From assembly GCA_002344065.1 (NCBI GenBank), contig DDTK01000002.1, positions 1 to 64,000 of the forward strand: a stretch of DNA of 64,000 nt, read 5' to 3'. Made by a program: the position numbers and the translations under genes. This document shows positions 24,637-32,420 of this stretch, piece after piece. The notes beneath the pieces were generated by a model, which was given only the letters and a program-made list of their open reading frames with translations, was not told the origin of the DNA and did not search any database. The DNA comes from Flammeovirgaceae bacterium UBA2366. Its GTDB lineage: Bacteria; Bacteroidota; Bacteroidia; Cytophagales; Cyclobacteriaceae. The first letter of the stretch is position 1, and the number at the start of each line of letters is the position of its first letter.

Positions 24637-26781
24637 TTACATATCCTCTTTCGCCAACAGGGGCACAACACCCATGTTATACCAGGCAAATGCATATTGG
24701 TCGGCTGTTGCATCCAGAGCTTTTGAAAGATTGGAAGCACCATGACCGGATTTTACATCTACCCGAATGAGCACTGGATTATTTCCGGTATGATACTCCT
24801 GTAAAGTTGCTGCAAACTTAAACGAATGCGCAGGCACAACGCGATCATCATGATCAGCCGTAGTTACCATAGTAGCCGGATAAGACGTGCCAGGTTTCAG
24901 CGCATGTACCGGAGAATATGTTTTTAAGTACTCAAACATCTCCTTAGAATCATCAGCCGTTCCGTAATCATATGCCCATGCCGCGCCAACGGTAAACTTG
25001 TGATAACGCAGCATATCCATTACTCCAACAGCCGGAAAGGCAACCTTCGCCAAATCCGGGCGTTGAGTCATGGTGGCACCTACCAACAACCCACCATTGG
25101 AGCCTCCGGCAATGGCAAGTTTTTCACTTGATGTGTACTTCTCTGCAATGAGGTGCTCACCTGCTGCAATGAAGTCATCAAAAACATTTTGCTTGTTCAT
25201 CTTGGTTCCGGCTATATGCCACTTCTCGCCATACTCTCCACCTCCCCGCAGGTTGGGCTGAGCAAACACCCCTCCGTTCTCCAGCCAAACAATTCTGGAG
25301 GCGCTGAATGAAGGAGTCAAACTAATGTTAAACCCTCCATAAGCATATAACCAGGTGGGATTTTTTCCATCTAACTGAATTCCCTTCTTATGAACAATAA
25401 ACATCGGAATCTTCGTGCCGTCCTTGCTTTCGTAAAATACTTGTTTGGTCTCATAGTCATCAGGACTAAACGCAACATTGGGCCGTTGATATTCAGTTGA
25501 TTTTCCGGAAGTGATGTTGTATTTGAAAATAGTGGGCGGATATATAAATGAAGTGAACGAATAATAAACATCCGTGTCTTCCCACCGGCCACCGAAACCA
25601 CCGGCAGAGCCAATACCTGGTAATTCCACTTCGCGCTCAAACTTGCCTTTGTTATCAAATTGTTTGATTTGCGATTTGGCATCTTTCAAGTAACTCACAA
25701 AAAGTTTATGCCCCGCTGTGCTTACACTTTGGATAGGTTCTTCAACTTCAGCCACTATATCTCTCCAATTTTCGGGAACAGGATTTTTAAAATCAACTTC
25801 CACCAATCGGCCATTGGGGGCATTCAGGTTGGTCCGGATAATCAATCGGGAACCATCATTATCAACCACACTATGGTTATTGTCAAAATTTACAACCACA
25901 GGAATTAGTTTTGATTTTGAATCACCAAGGTCTTGTACATAAAGTTCGTTGCCCGTGGTGCTGATGGAGGTAGTGAGAATCATATAGCGCTCGTCTTCTG
26001 TCAGGTAAGCACCGGCTCTGCGCTGAGGTGTTTGCTTTCCGCCATCATAAATCACCCGATCGGTAGATTGGGGTGTATTAAGTTTATGAAAACAAACCTT
26101 GTTATGGTTAACTCGTGAAAAAAGTTGGTTGCCTTTCGGATTATCATACCGCGAATAATAAAATCCTTCATTGCCCTGCCAGGCAATACCGGTAAATTTC
26201 AAATCGTACAGTGTATCGCCAATAATTGTTTTATCGGATGCCTGCATGGTAACAGCTTTGCGCCAGTCAGAGCCTCCTTCTTGTATCAGAATAGTCAGTA
26301 ATGAACCGTCTTTACTGAAAAACATTCCTGCCATACTGGTGGTGCCATCCGCTGAAAATGTATTAGGGTCTAGGAAGACTTCCTCCGCTCCATCTTCTCC
26401 CTTTTTACGATACTGTACATTCTGGTTTTGCAATCCGCTGTTTTTGGAATAATAATAAAAATCTCCATACCGGGTGGGTGCACCAATGCGTTCATAATTC
26501 TGGAGTTCATCCAAACGCTTTCGCACGGCATCGCGGAAGGAAATATTTTTCAGGTAACCAAAAGTAACTTCATTCTGTGCGCTTACCCAATCTGCGGTTG
26601 CGTTAGCAGTGTCGTTTTCCAGCCATCGGTAAGGATCTGGCACTTCCGTTCCGAAATAAACATCAACAGTATCTACTTTTTTAGTTTCCGGATAGAGTAA
26701 GGCCGTCTCTTTTTTCTCTTGTGTGGAGCACGCGAGGGTAAGTACTACCAGGCCTATTAATGAATATGATAATGCTTTCAT
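24637..26781 (-). CDS. Prolyl oligopeptidase family (S9A) lipoprotein
   Basis: 714 residues. Lipoprotein signal with lipobox LTLACS (Cys18), so anchored in the envelope. Seven-bladed propeller (about 70-430) opens with PYRWLENDTANATADWV, and the C-terminal alpha/beta-hydrolase domain has catalytic Ser in GGSNGGLL, Asp in TADHDDRV and His in KSGHGASN, with RGGGEYG stabilising the oxyanion. It cleaves short peptides after proline. The length matches the family. Monocistronic, bounded by the hairpin at 24584. Confidence 0.95.
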   Translation of the reverse strand: MKALSYSLIGLVVLTLACSTQEKKETALLYPETKKVDTVDVYFGTEVPDPYRWLENDTANATADWVSAQNEVTFGYLKNISFRDAVRKRLDELQNYERIGAPTRYGDFYYYSKNSGLQNQNVQYRKKGEDGAEEVFLDPNTFSADGTTSMAGMFFSKDGSLLTILIQEGGSDWRKAVTMQASDKTIIGDTLYDLKFTGIAWQGNEGFYYSRYDNPKGNQLFSRVNHNKVCFHKLNTPQSTDRVIYDGGKQTPQRRAGAYLTEDERYMILTTSISTTGNELYVQDLGDSKSKLIPVVVNFDNNHSVVDNDGSRLIIRTNLNAPNGRLVEVDFKNPVPENWRDIVAEVEEPIQSVSTAGHKLFVSYLKDAKSQIKQFDNKGKFEREVELPGIGSAGGFGGRWEDTDVYYSFTSFIYPPTIFKYNITSGKSTEYQRPNVAFSPDDYETKQVFYESKDGTKIPMFIVHKKGIQLDGKNPTWLYAYGGFNISLTPSFSASRIVWLENGGVFAQPNLRGGGEYGEKWHIAGTKMNKQNVFDDFIAAGEHLIAEKYTSSEKLAIAGGSNGGLLVGATMTQRPDLAKVAFPAVGVMDMLRYHKFTVGAAWAYDYGTADDSKEMFEYLKTYSPVHALKPGTSYPATMVTTADHDDRVVPAHSFKFAATLQEYHTGNNPVLIRVDVKSGHGASNLSKALDATADQYAFAWYNMGVVPLLAKEDM

Positions 26782-26879
26782 ACATGATGGGATTATTCTG
26801 AAATGTACTACGTTGATAGCGAATATTCTATATAGATTTGACTAATGGTTTGTTTGTTAGATTATCTGCAAAAATCCTG

Positions 26880-27644
26880 ATGAAAAAGTCAATCATTTTG
26901 GTGATGGGAAACTCCATGGCGCTGTTGGGTGTCTTGGCGGTAAATGCGTTAGCCAACATCCTTCCGATTAATGGCATGAATACCGGGCAGGTTTCAGCAT
27001 TATACCCCAGTTTGTTCACCCCGGCTGGAATCACATTTTCAATCTGGAGTATTATCTACCTTCTCTTGATAGGTTTTGTTGTACGGCAATGGTTGAAGGT
27101 AAGAAATGAAACTTTAGCTTATCGCGAAATCTCTTTCCTGTTTATTCTGTCGTGTGTATTCAATATGACATGGATTATCGCCTGGCATTTTCTGCAGGTT
27201 TGGCTTTCGGTAGGCATTATGCTTAGTCTGTTGGTTACATTAATCATTATTTTCCTGAGATTAGAAAAACACACTACCAAAGGTTTTGCCGATAGTACGT
27301 TTATAAAACTGCCCTTCACGATTTACCTGGCCTGGATTTGTGTAGCAACTATCGCTAATATTTCAACAGCCCTCGTATCGGAAAACTGGCATGGTGTTAT
27401 TGTGTCGGAGGATGGCTGGACCATTGTACTCATGGGTATTGCCACGTTGCTGGCATTTTATATTACCCTTTGCTTTACAAAGCCTGCTTTTTCTGCTGTT
27501 GTTATCTGGGCTCTTGTTGGAATCTTCCTTCGGTGGAAAGGAACGGAGTATACCCTAATTGCATCAAGTGCGATCATCATGACGATACTTCTTGGAGGTG
27601 TATTCCTTTATTCGTTGTGGAGAAGTACTTTCAAAGCTAGTTGA
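26880..27644 (+). CDS. TspO/MBR-related membrane protein, long form
   Basis: 254 residues from the ATG at 26880 (a TTG at 26838 would add 14). About seven membrane segments. The stretch LFTPAGITFSIWSIIYLLL resembles the PxxFxxxWxxxY core of TspO tryptophan-rich sensory proteins, whose usual length is ~160 residues; this is the longer Bacteroidota type with extra helices. TspO relatives bind tetrapyrroles or sterols, but that is not shown here. Its last 8 bases overlap the end of serS, which is convergent. Confidence 0.72.
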   Translation: MKKSIILVMGNSMALLGVLAVNALANILPINGMNTGQVSALYPSLFTPAGITFSIWSIIYLLLIGFVVRQWLKVRNETLAYREISFLFILSCVFNMTWIIAWHFLQVWLSVGIMLSLLVTLIIIFLRLEKHTTKGFADSTFIKLPFTIYLAWICVATIANISTALVSENWHGVIVSEDGWTIVLMGIATLLAFYITLCFTKPAFSAVVIWALVGIFLRWKGTEYTLIASSAIIMTILLGGVFLYSLWRSTFKAS

Positions 27645-28911
27645 TGATCTCAAATTTTGTATATGGCACCAAAACTTTTGGCACACGAATGCCATCCGGT
27701 GTTTGATTGTTCTCCAATATGCCGGCAACAATTCGCGGTAACGCCAGGGCGCTTCCATTTAAGGTGTGCAACAACTGCATCTTGCCTTCCTTATTCTTGT
27801 AGCGCAACTTCAACCGGTTGGCCTGAAAGGCTTCGAAGTTACTAACGGAACTTACTTCCAGCCACCGCTGCTGAGCGGCCGAGTACACTTCCATGTCGTA
27901 GGTGAGGGCTGAGTTGAAACCCATATCACCACCGCAAAGCAAAAGCTTACGATACGGCAATTCAAGTTTCTCTAACAAACCTTGCACGTAACTACACATC
28001 TCGTCCAGTGCTGCGTACGATTCCTCAGGTTTACGCACCTGAACAATTTCAACTTTATCAAACTGGTGTAACCGGTTTAGCCCGCGCACGTGTGCACCCC
28101 AGCTTCCGGCTTCTCGTCTGAAGCAAGGTGTGTACCCAACATTCTTAACAGGAAGTTGATCATCCGTTAAAATCACATCCCGGTAAAGATTAGTGATGGG
28201 GACTTCTGCCGTGGGTATTAAATACAAACCATCTTCTTGTACAAAATACATCTGTCCCTCCTTATCGGGGAGCTGACCTGTTCCATATCCGGAAGCTTCA
28301 TTGACTACAATAGGAGGAAGCATTTCGCGGTAGCCCATCTTTTCGGCTTCATCTAAAAAGAAATTGATCAAAGCTCGTTGAAGTTTGGCCCCCTTTTCTT
28401 TATACACCGGAAAACCTGCACCTGAAATTTTTATACCCAAATCGAAATCGATGATGTCGTATTTTTTTATCAGCTCCCAGTGAGGCAAAGCATCAGCACC
28501 CAATTGAGGAATAACGCCATGCTCGTGAACAATTATGTTATCATCAGCGCCAACACCGGCTGGTACTATTTCTGCCGGAACGTTAGGTATTTTATACAAT
28601 TGAATTTTTAACTCTTCTTCAAAGCGGGCCAGGTCTGCCTCCAGTGCTTTCAGTTGTTCCTTTTCTCTGGCCACTTCTGCCCGCAGGGCACCTGCTTCAT
28701 CGGCTTTTCCCGCTTTCATCAATTCACCAATTCGTTTGGCCTCAGCATTTGACCTGGCTTTAAGATCATCTGCCTGGCGTTGCGTGTCCCTTCTTGACTG
28801 ATCCAGTGCAATTGCCTTATCAACAAGCTCTGCGGCCTCTTTCAATCCCCTTTTACCTAATCCCTTAATGATGTGTTCCCGCTGTTCGCGGATGACAGAA
28901 ACCTGAAGCAT
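27637..28911 (-). CDS. serS: Seryl-tRNA synthetase
   Basis: 424 residues. N-terminal coiled-coil arm for tRNA-Ser (about 1-105, QSRRDTQRQADDLKARSNAE region) and a class II catalytic core with motif 2 (FRREAGSWGAHVRGLNRLHQF) and motif 3 (NGSALALPRIVAGILENNQ). Charges serine to tRNA-Ser. Start ATG at 28911; the end overlaps the TspO-like gene by 8 bases. Ordinary housekeeping gene. Confidence 0.97.
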   Translation of the reverse strand: MLQVSVIREQREHIIKGLGKRGLKEAAELVDKAIALDQSRRDTQRQADDLKARSNAEAKRIGELMKAGKADEAGALRAEVAREKEQLKALEADLARFEEELKIQLYKIPNVPAEIVPAGVGADDNIIVHEHGVIPQLGADALPHWELIKKYDIIDFDLGIKISGAGFPVYKEKGAKLQRALINFFLDEAEKMGYREMLPPIVVNEASGYGTGQLPDKEGQMYFVQEDGLYLIPTAEVPITNLYRDVILTDDQLPVKNVGYTPCFRREAGSWGAHVRGLNRLHQFDKVEIVQVRKPEESYAALDEMCSYVQGLLEKLELPYRKLLLCGGDMGFNSALTYDMEVYSAAQQRWLEVSSVSNFEAFQANRLKLRYKNKEGKMQLLHTLNGSALALPRIVAGILENNQTPDGIRVPKVLVPYTKFEIIN

Positions 28912-28996
28912 ACCAGTATGATTTACATTGTGTCCGCAAAATTAGGTTTTTGATCGTACCAACGGGGTTTAAAGGCCAACAAATTCTTTAGGTGTT

Positions 28997-29027
28997 TTTG
29001 TTTGTAATCAATTTTGGCCTATACTTG
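28997..29027 (+). promoter_or_regulatory. rho: rho promoter (TTTG, 19 bases, TATACTTG)
   Basis: -33 element TTTG at 28997-29000, 19-base spacer, then TATACTTG at 29020-29027 (7 of 8 to TAnnTTTG). Transcription would start near 29033, giving a leader of about 150 nt before the rho ATG. The leader begins with a small GGGC/GCCC hairpin (about 29038-29055) and is otherwise A/C-rich, a composition suited to Rho binding and autoregulation (inference). Confidence 0.5.
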
Positions 29028-29183
29028 CATTGTCATCGGGCACATTCTAAAGCCCTTTATTTATACAACACTTGCCTTACTGAACTTTAAAACGACCCTG
29101 TGTTTTTATTGATTTCGTTTCAGCATTATCCTGATTAAGACCCAGCACATTACAACTAACAAAACAACACATCATTTTTTAAC

Positions 29184-30716
29184 ATGTACACTATTGACGA
29201 TCTGAATGTCAGACTTCTTTCCGAGTTGAAAGAAATTGCAGAACAAATGGGCGTTAAAAACGCCAAAAAACTTTCCAAGCAAGACCTGGTTTACAAAATT
29301 CTAGACCAGCAGGCCATTACCGGGGAAGCCCCGGGCAGCAAAAAAGCAGCCGCCCCTGCAGAAGCCCGCAACATTAGGCCACGCAGACGTGAAAATGTTG
29401 CCCCTACACCTAAAGCAGAGGCCGAACTTTCAACTGACGAATTGCTGGACTCCATCAATGTTGATCTTGAAGTACCGGTTCCCAGTTTTGAAGAGCCGAT
29501 TGAACAGAAACCCGTTGTTGTTGAAAAACAGCATCATAACCCTCGCCACGAAAGAAGGGATGATGACAGGAACCAACCAAATCGTCCGAACATTCGCGAT
29601 TTCGATGGCGTTATCGCCAACGAAGGCGTTCTTGAAATCATGCAGGATGGGTATGGCTTTCTTCGCTCATCCGACTATAACTACCTGGCCAGTCCGGATG
29701 ACATTTATGTATCACCCTCACAAATAAAACTATTTGGTCTTAGAACAGGCGATACCGTAAAAGGAACCATTCGCCCACCTAAGGAAGGTGAAAAATATTT
29801 TGCCTTATTGAAGGTTGAGTCGGTTAATGGAAAAACAACAGAAGAAATTCGCGACCGGGTAGCCTTCGAATATCTTACGCCACTCTTCCCTGAAGAAAAG
29901 TTGAGGCTTAGCACATCGCCTGATAACATGTCTACCCGAATACTCGACTTGTTTGCGCCTATCGGTAAAGGTCAGCGGGGTATGATTGTAGCCCAACCTA
30001 AAACCGGTAAAACTGTGTTATTGCAAAACATTGCCAACGCCATTGCCGAAAACCATCCGGAAGTTTATCTGATCGTATTGCTGATTGATGAACGTCCGGA
30101 AGAAGTTACGGACATGGCGCGCAACGTAAAGGCCGAGGTAATTGCCTCTACCTTTGATGAGCAGGCTGACCGTCACGTAAAAGTTGCTTCCATTGTGTTG
30201 GAAAAAGCCAAGCGTATGGTAGAGTGCGGACACGATGTGGTTATCCTGCTGGATTCCATCACGCGTTTAGCACGTGCTTACAATACCGTGGTGCCCTCGT
30301 CCGGAAAAATTCTTTCCGGTGGTGTGGATGCCAACGCCCTGCATAAACCGAAGCGTTTCTTTGGCGCTGCACGTAACATAGAAAATGGTGGCTCGCTTAC
30401 CATCATCGCTACTGCGCTAATCGATACAGGTTCGAAGATGGACGAAGTTATTTTCGAAGAATTTAAAGGAACCGGTAACATGGAGCTTCAGTTGGATCGT
30501 AAGCTGTCCAACAAACGTGTTTACCCGGCCATTGACGTGCCTGCATCCGGCACAAGGCGTGAAGACTTATTGTTAAAAGAGGAAGAGCTATCCCGCGTGT
30601 GGATACTCCGCAAGTTTATGAGCGATATGAACTCCAACGAAGCGATGGAATTCCTGCTACAGAAGATGAAAGGAACACGCAACAACCAGGAGTTTTTGTT
30701 ATCCATGAACGGATAA
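29184..30716 (+). CDS. rho: Transcription termination factor Rho
   Basis: 510 residues, longer than the ~420 of E. coli Rho. Order: N-terminal Rho_N helices (1-40), a ~100-residue low-complexity charged insert (about 48-145, with RPRRRE, HERRDDDRNQPNRPN), cold-shock RNA-binding domain (LEIMQDGYGFLRSSDYNYL, about 150-215), and RecA-like ATPase with Walker A AQPKTGKT and Walker B VVILLDSITRLARAYN. Bacteroidota Rho inserts of this kind are disordered, and in Bacteroides thetaiotaomicron the insert has been reported to drive condensate formation. Ends GTRNNQEFLLSMNG. A diverged copy of its last 14 codons lies 2.9 kb downstream. Confidence 0.97.
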   Translation: MYTIDDLNVRLLSELKEIAEQMGVKNAKKLSKQDLVYKILDQQAITGEAPGSKKAAAPAEARNIRPRRRENVAPTPKAEAELSTDELLDSINVDLEVPVPSFEEPIEQKPVVVEKQHHNPRHERRDDDRNQPNRPNIRDFDGVIANEGVLEIMQDGYGFLRSSDYNYLASPDDIYVSPSQIKLFGLRTGDTVKGTIRPPKEGEKYFALLKVESVNGKTTEEIRDRVAFEYLTPLFPEEKLRLSTSPDNMSTRILDLFAPIGKGQRGMIVAQPKTGKTVLLQNIANAIAENHPEVYLIVLLIDERPEEVTDMARNVKAEVIASTFDEQADRHVKVASIVLEKAKRMVECGHDVVILLDSITRLARAYNTVVPSSGKILSGGVDANALHKPKRFFGAARNIENGGSLTIIATALIDTGSKMDEVIFEEFKGTGNMELQLDRKLSNKRVYPAIDVPASGTRREDLLLKEEELSRVWILRKFMSDMNSNEAMEFLLQKMKGTRNNQEFLLSMNG

Positions 30717-30734
30717 ATAAAATTTTCAGCCTGA

Positions 30735-30749
30735 GCCTGTCGAAGGCTA
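30735..30749 (+). repeat. Small hairpin AGCCT/AGGCT within a widespread intergenic word
   Basis: Positions 30731-30744 read CTGAGCCTGTCGAA, part of a word very common in bacterial intergenic DNA. It folds as AGCCT-gtcga-AGGCT. Of uncertain meaning; listed because it sits between the rho stop and the terminator. Confidence 0.35.
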
Positions 30750-30750
30750 G

Positions 30751-30787
30751 ATCAGCCAATGGAGAAATCTATTGGCTGATTTTTTTT
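30751..30787 (+). terminator. Intrinsic terminator of rho (copy T1)
   Basis: Perfect 10-bp stem ATCAGCCAAT (30751-30760) with ATTGGCTGAT (30771-30780), 10-base loop GGAGAAATCT, and eight Ts starting at the last stem base (30780-30787). Related hairpins recur at 33654-33690 (clear) and 32234-32300 (weaker). Confidence 0.9.
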
Positions 30788-30859
30788 ACATAAAGTCATA
30801 TTGAGTATTGAGTTTTGCATCAACTCACTTGCATGTTGAATAGCGGAGCATCTTCAAAA

Positions 30860-32152
30860 TCAAAATTCACGCTCTTGCCGAAATACAAAATCCAAGGCAG
30901 CCACATGGCTAACCTGAACTCCTTCAATTTTTTCGTCTGGCCGCGGAGTGGTGGATATGATTACACCTTTTTTTGATTTCAGCTTTTTACAGGTGTGCAG
31001 CAATCCTTTAAGTTCGCGTTCATAAGTGTCCGGATCGGTTATGGAATAAGAAACCTGAAGGGGTGTTGGCCTGTCCTTTTCAAACAAGACAAAATCGCAT
31101 TCTTTGGTATCCTTGTAATAGTATATCTCCCGTTTTTGCCTCCTCAACTCCAGGTAGCAGAGGTTTTCAAGCAGCTTACCATAATCTTTACTGAATTTAA
31201 AGGTGATGGCGTTGAGTAAGCCGTTGTCGATGAAATAGTTTTTCTTGTCGCTGTTAGCACGCTTTAATTCCGAGAAGTCAAATTTTGAAACGGGTATCGA
31301 CAGGTAAACGGCTTTGGCCGCTTCATTGGCTTCGTACAGGAAATTTTTATCAAGTTTATAGCCTTGTGAACGAAGTTCGTTATAGAGCTTGTTCAACGAC
31401 AAGTATGAGCCCGTAGTGTTAGCTAATCTTTTCAGGAAATACTTTACAACGGGCAGGTTGGTGAACGCATATCGTTCAACCAAATCGCGATACGTCATCA
31501 CATCAAAATACTCCTGAAGTGCCTGCGTTTTAAGGCTATCGGGCAGTAGCACTACTTCCGGGTATCCGCCTTCTTCCAGGTAAGCATGAAACAGCCTGCC
31601 GATTTTGGCTTTGGTGGCGCTATCTTGTTTTGAATAATTAACTTTCTTGAACGATAAATATTCACGAAAGGAAAGGGGCAATATTTCAAACGTAAGCGTA
31701 CGTCCACGCATAGCCGTGGCTATCTCCATGCTTAGCAACTTGGCGTTTGAACCGGTAAGAAACAGGTTGCGTGTATAGGAATCGTAACACCTGCGCGCAA
31801 ATTTCTCCCAATGGCTTATGTTTTGGATTTCATCGAAAAAGAAATAGCATTCTTTCCAGTTCGTATCGGGATAAAGCTCGTGGTAGGCTTTCAATACGTT
31901 GTCAAGATCTTCAGCTTTCAGGTTGAGGCGCTCATCCTCGAAGTTCAGGTAGAGTATGTTGGTCTTAGGCACACCGCTGCTGACCAGTTGATGCATGAGG
32001 TGAAAAAAGTAAAAACTCTTACCGCTGCGCCTGGGGCCAATAAGCGATATGGCTTTTCCGGAGTTGAGCGGTAATTCCAACTCACGCGGAGTAACCACCT
32101 GCAGGGGGGAGGTGTGAAAGTCGGCCAGGATATCTTTTAACACTTGACGCAT
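30860..32152 (-). CDS. AAA+ ATPase with DUF4143 domain (ATPase A)
   Basis: 430 residues. AAA_14-type ATPase: Walker A LIGPRRSGKSF near residue 35-45, Walker B CYFFFDEIQNI, sensor LFLTGSNAKLL; C-terminal DUF4143 region has the restriction-like fold remnant ECDFVLFEKDRPTPLQVSYS. This is a large multi-copy family in Bacteroidota and archaea with unknown function. It is one of two ATPase genes lying between the intact rho end and a duplicated rho tail. Divergent from ATPase B. A TATTTTTG -7 box and a 21-nt palindrome are upstream. Confidence 0.88.
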   Translation of the reverse strand: MRQVLKDILADFHTSPLQVVTPRELELPLNSGKAISLIGPRRSGKSFYFFHLMHQLVSSGVPKTNILYLNFEDERLNLKAEDLDNVLKAYHELYPDTNWKECYFFFDEIQNISHWEKFARRCYDSYTRNLFLTGSNAKLLSMEIATAMRGRTLTFEILPLSFREYLSFKKVNYSKQDSATKAKIGRLFHAYLEEGGYPEVVLLPDSLKTQALQEYFDVMTYRDLVERYAFTNLPVVKYFLKRLANTTGSYLSLNKLYNELRSQGYKLDKNFLYEANEAAKAVYLSIPVSKFDFSELKRANSDKKNYFIDNGLLNAITFKFSKDYGKLLENLCYLELRRQKREIYYYKDTKECDFVLFEKDRPTPLQVSYSITDPDTYERELKGLLHTCKKLKSKKGVIISTTPRPDEKIEGVQVSHVAALDFVFRQEREF

Positions 32153-32160
32153 GATGGCAA

Positions 32161-32168
32161 AAATACTA
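32161..32168 (-). promoter_or_regulatory. -7 promoter box (TATTTTTG) of ATPase A
   Basis: Exact TAnnTTTG on the minus strand about 8-11 bases before the ATPase A ATG (position accurate to a base or two). A CTTG at the -33 distance (18 bases) is 3 of 4 to TTTG. Immediately beyond this lies the palindrome at 32203-32223. Confidence 0.4.
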
Positions 32169-32202
32169 AAACACCTTGGAAAGCAAGATATTTATGTATT
32201 AT

Positions 32203-32223
32203 TTTTCTTGTATTACAAGAAAA
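32203..32223. promoter_or_regulatory. Perfect 21-nt palindrome, candidate operator
   Basis: TTTTCTTGTA, one central T, TACAAGAAAA: two 10-bp arms, perfectly symmetric. It lies just upstream of the ATPase A promoter in the divergent ATPase A/ATPase B intergenic region. No T-run makes terminator function in the useful direction likely. Operator for a dimeric regulator is an inference. Confidence 0.45.
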
Positions 32224-32233
32224 TTTCTTTCAA

Positions 32234-32300
32234 ATAGAAAGGTTAGCCAATTTTTACTCCCATTGCTAACCTGCAGGAAAGTCAGGGGGCTGATTTTTTT
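32234..32300 (+). repeat. Terminator-like sequence related to the rho terminators (copy T2)
   Basis: Contains a 7-bp stem GGTTAGC (32241-32247) with GCTAACC (32265-32271 region) and ends GGGGGCTGATTTTTTT. Compared with T3 (33625-33690) it shares ATAGAA, the block TTAGCCAATT and GCTGATTTTT at matching spacing, about 40 of 66 positions. It points rightward, yet no rightward gene ends before it, so it looks like a displaced relic. Confidence 0.45.
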
Positions 32301-32379
32301 ATATGCTCCGAATTAATTCGGCCGCGCAACACATTGCCCATAAATAAACCTTCATAGCCTTTGCGGATTCTTCAAAGTG

Positions 32380-32420
32380 AACAGTGCATTTTTAAAATAT
32401 CTTTTTAAATTTGCACTGTT
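32380..32420 (+). promoter_or_regulatory. Promoter of ATPase B inside a 9-bp inverted repeat
   Basis: AACAGTGCA (32380-32388) and TGCACTGTT (32412-32420) are a perfect inverted repeat, and TAAATTTG (32406-32413), an exact -7 box, lies just before the right arm. The right arm abuts the GTG start at 32421. Suggests a repressor binding site over the promoter and a nearly leaderless message. Confidence 0.5.

Noticed and set aside
30731..30749. GAGCCTGTCGAAGG word as a mobile-element end
   Set aside because: This word is common in unrelated genomes and no matching partner is seen nearby.
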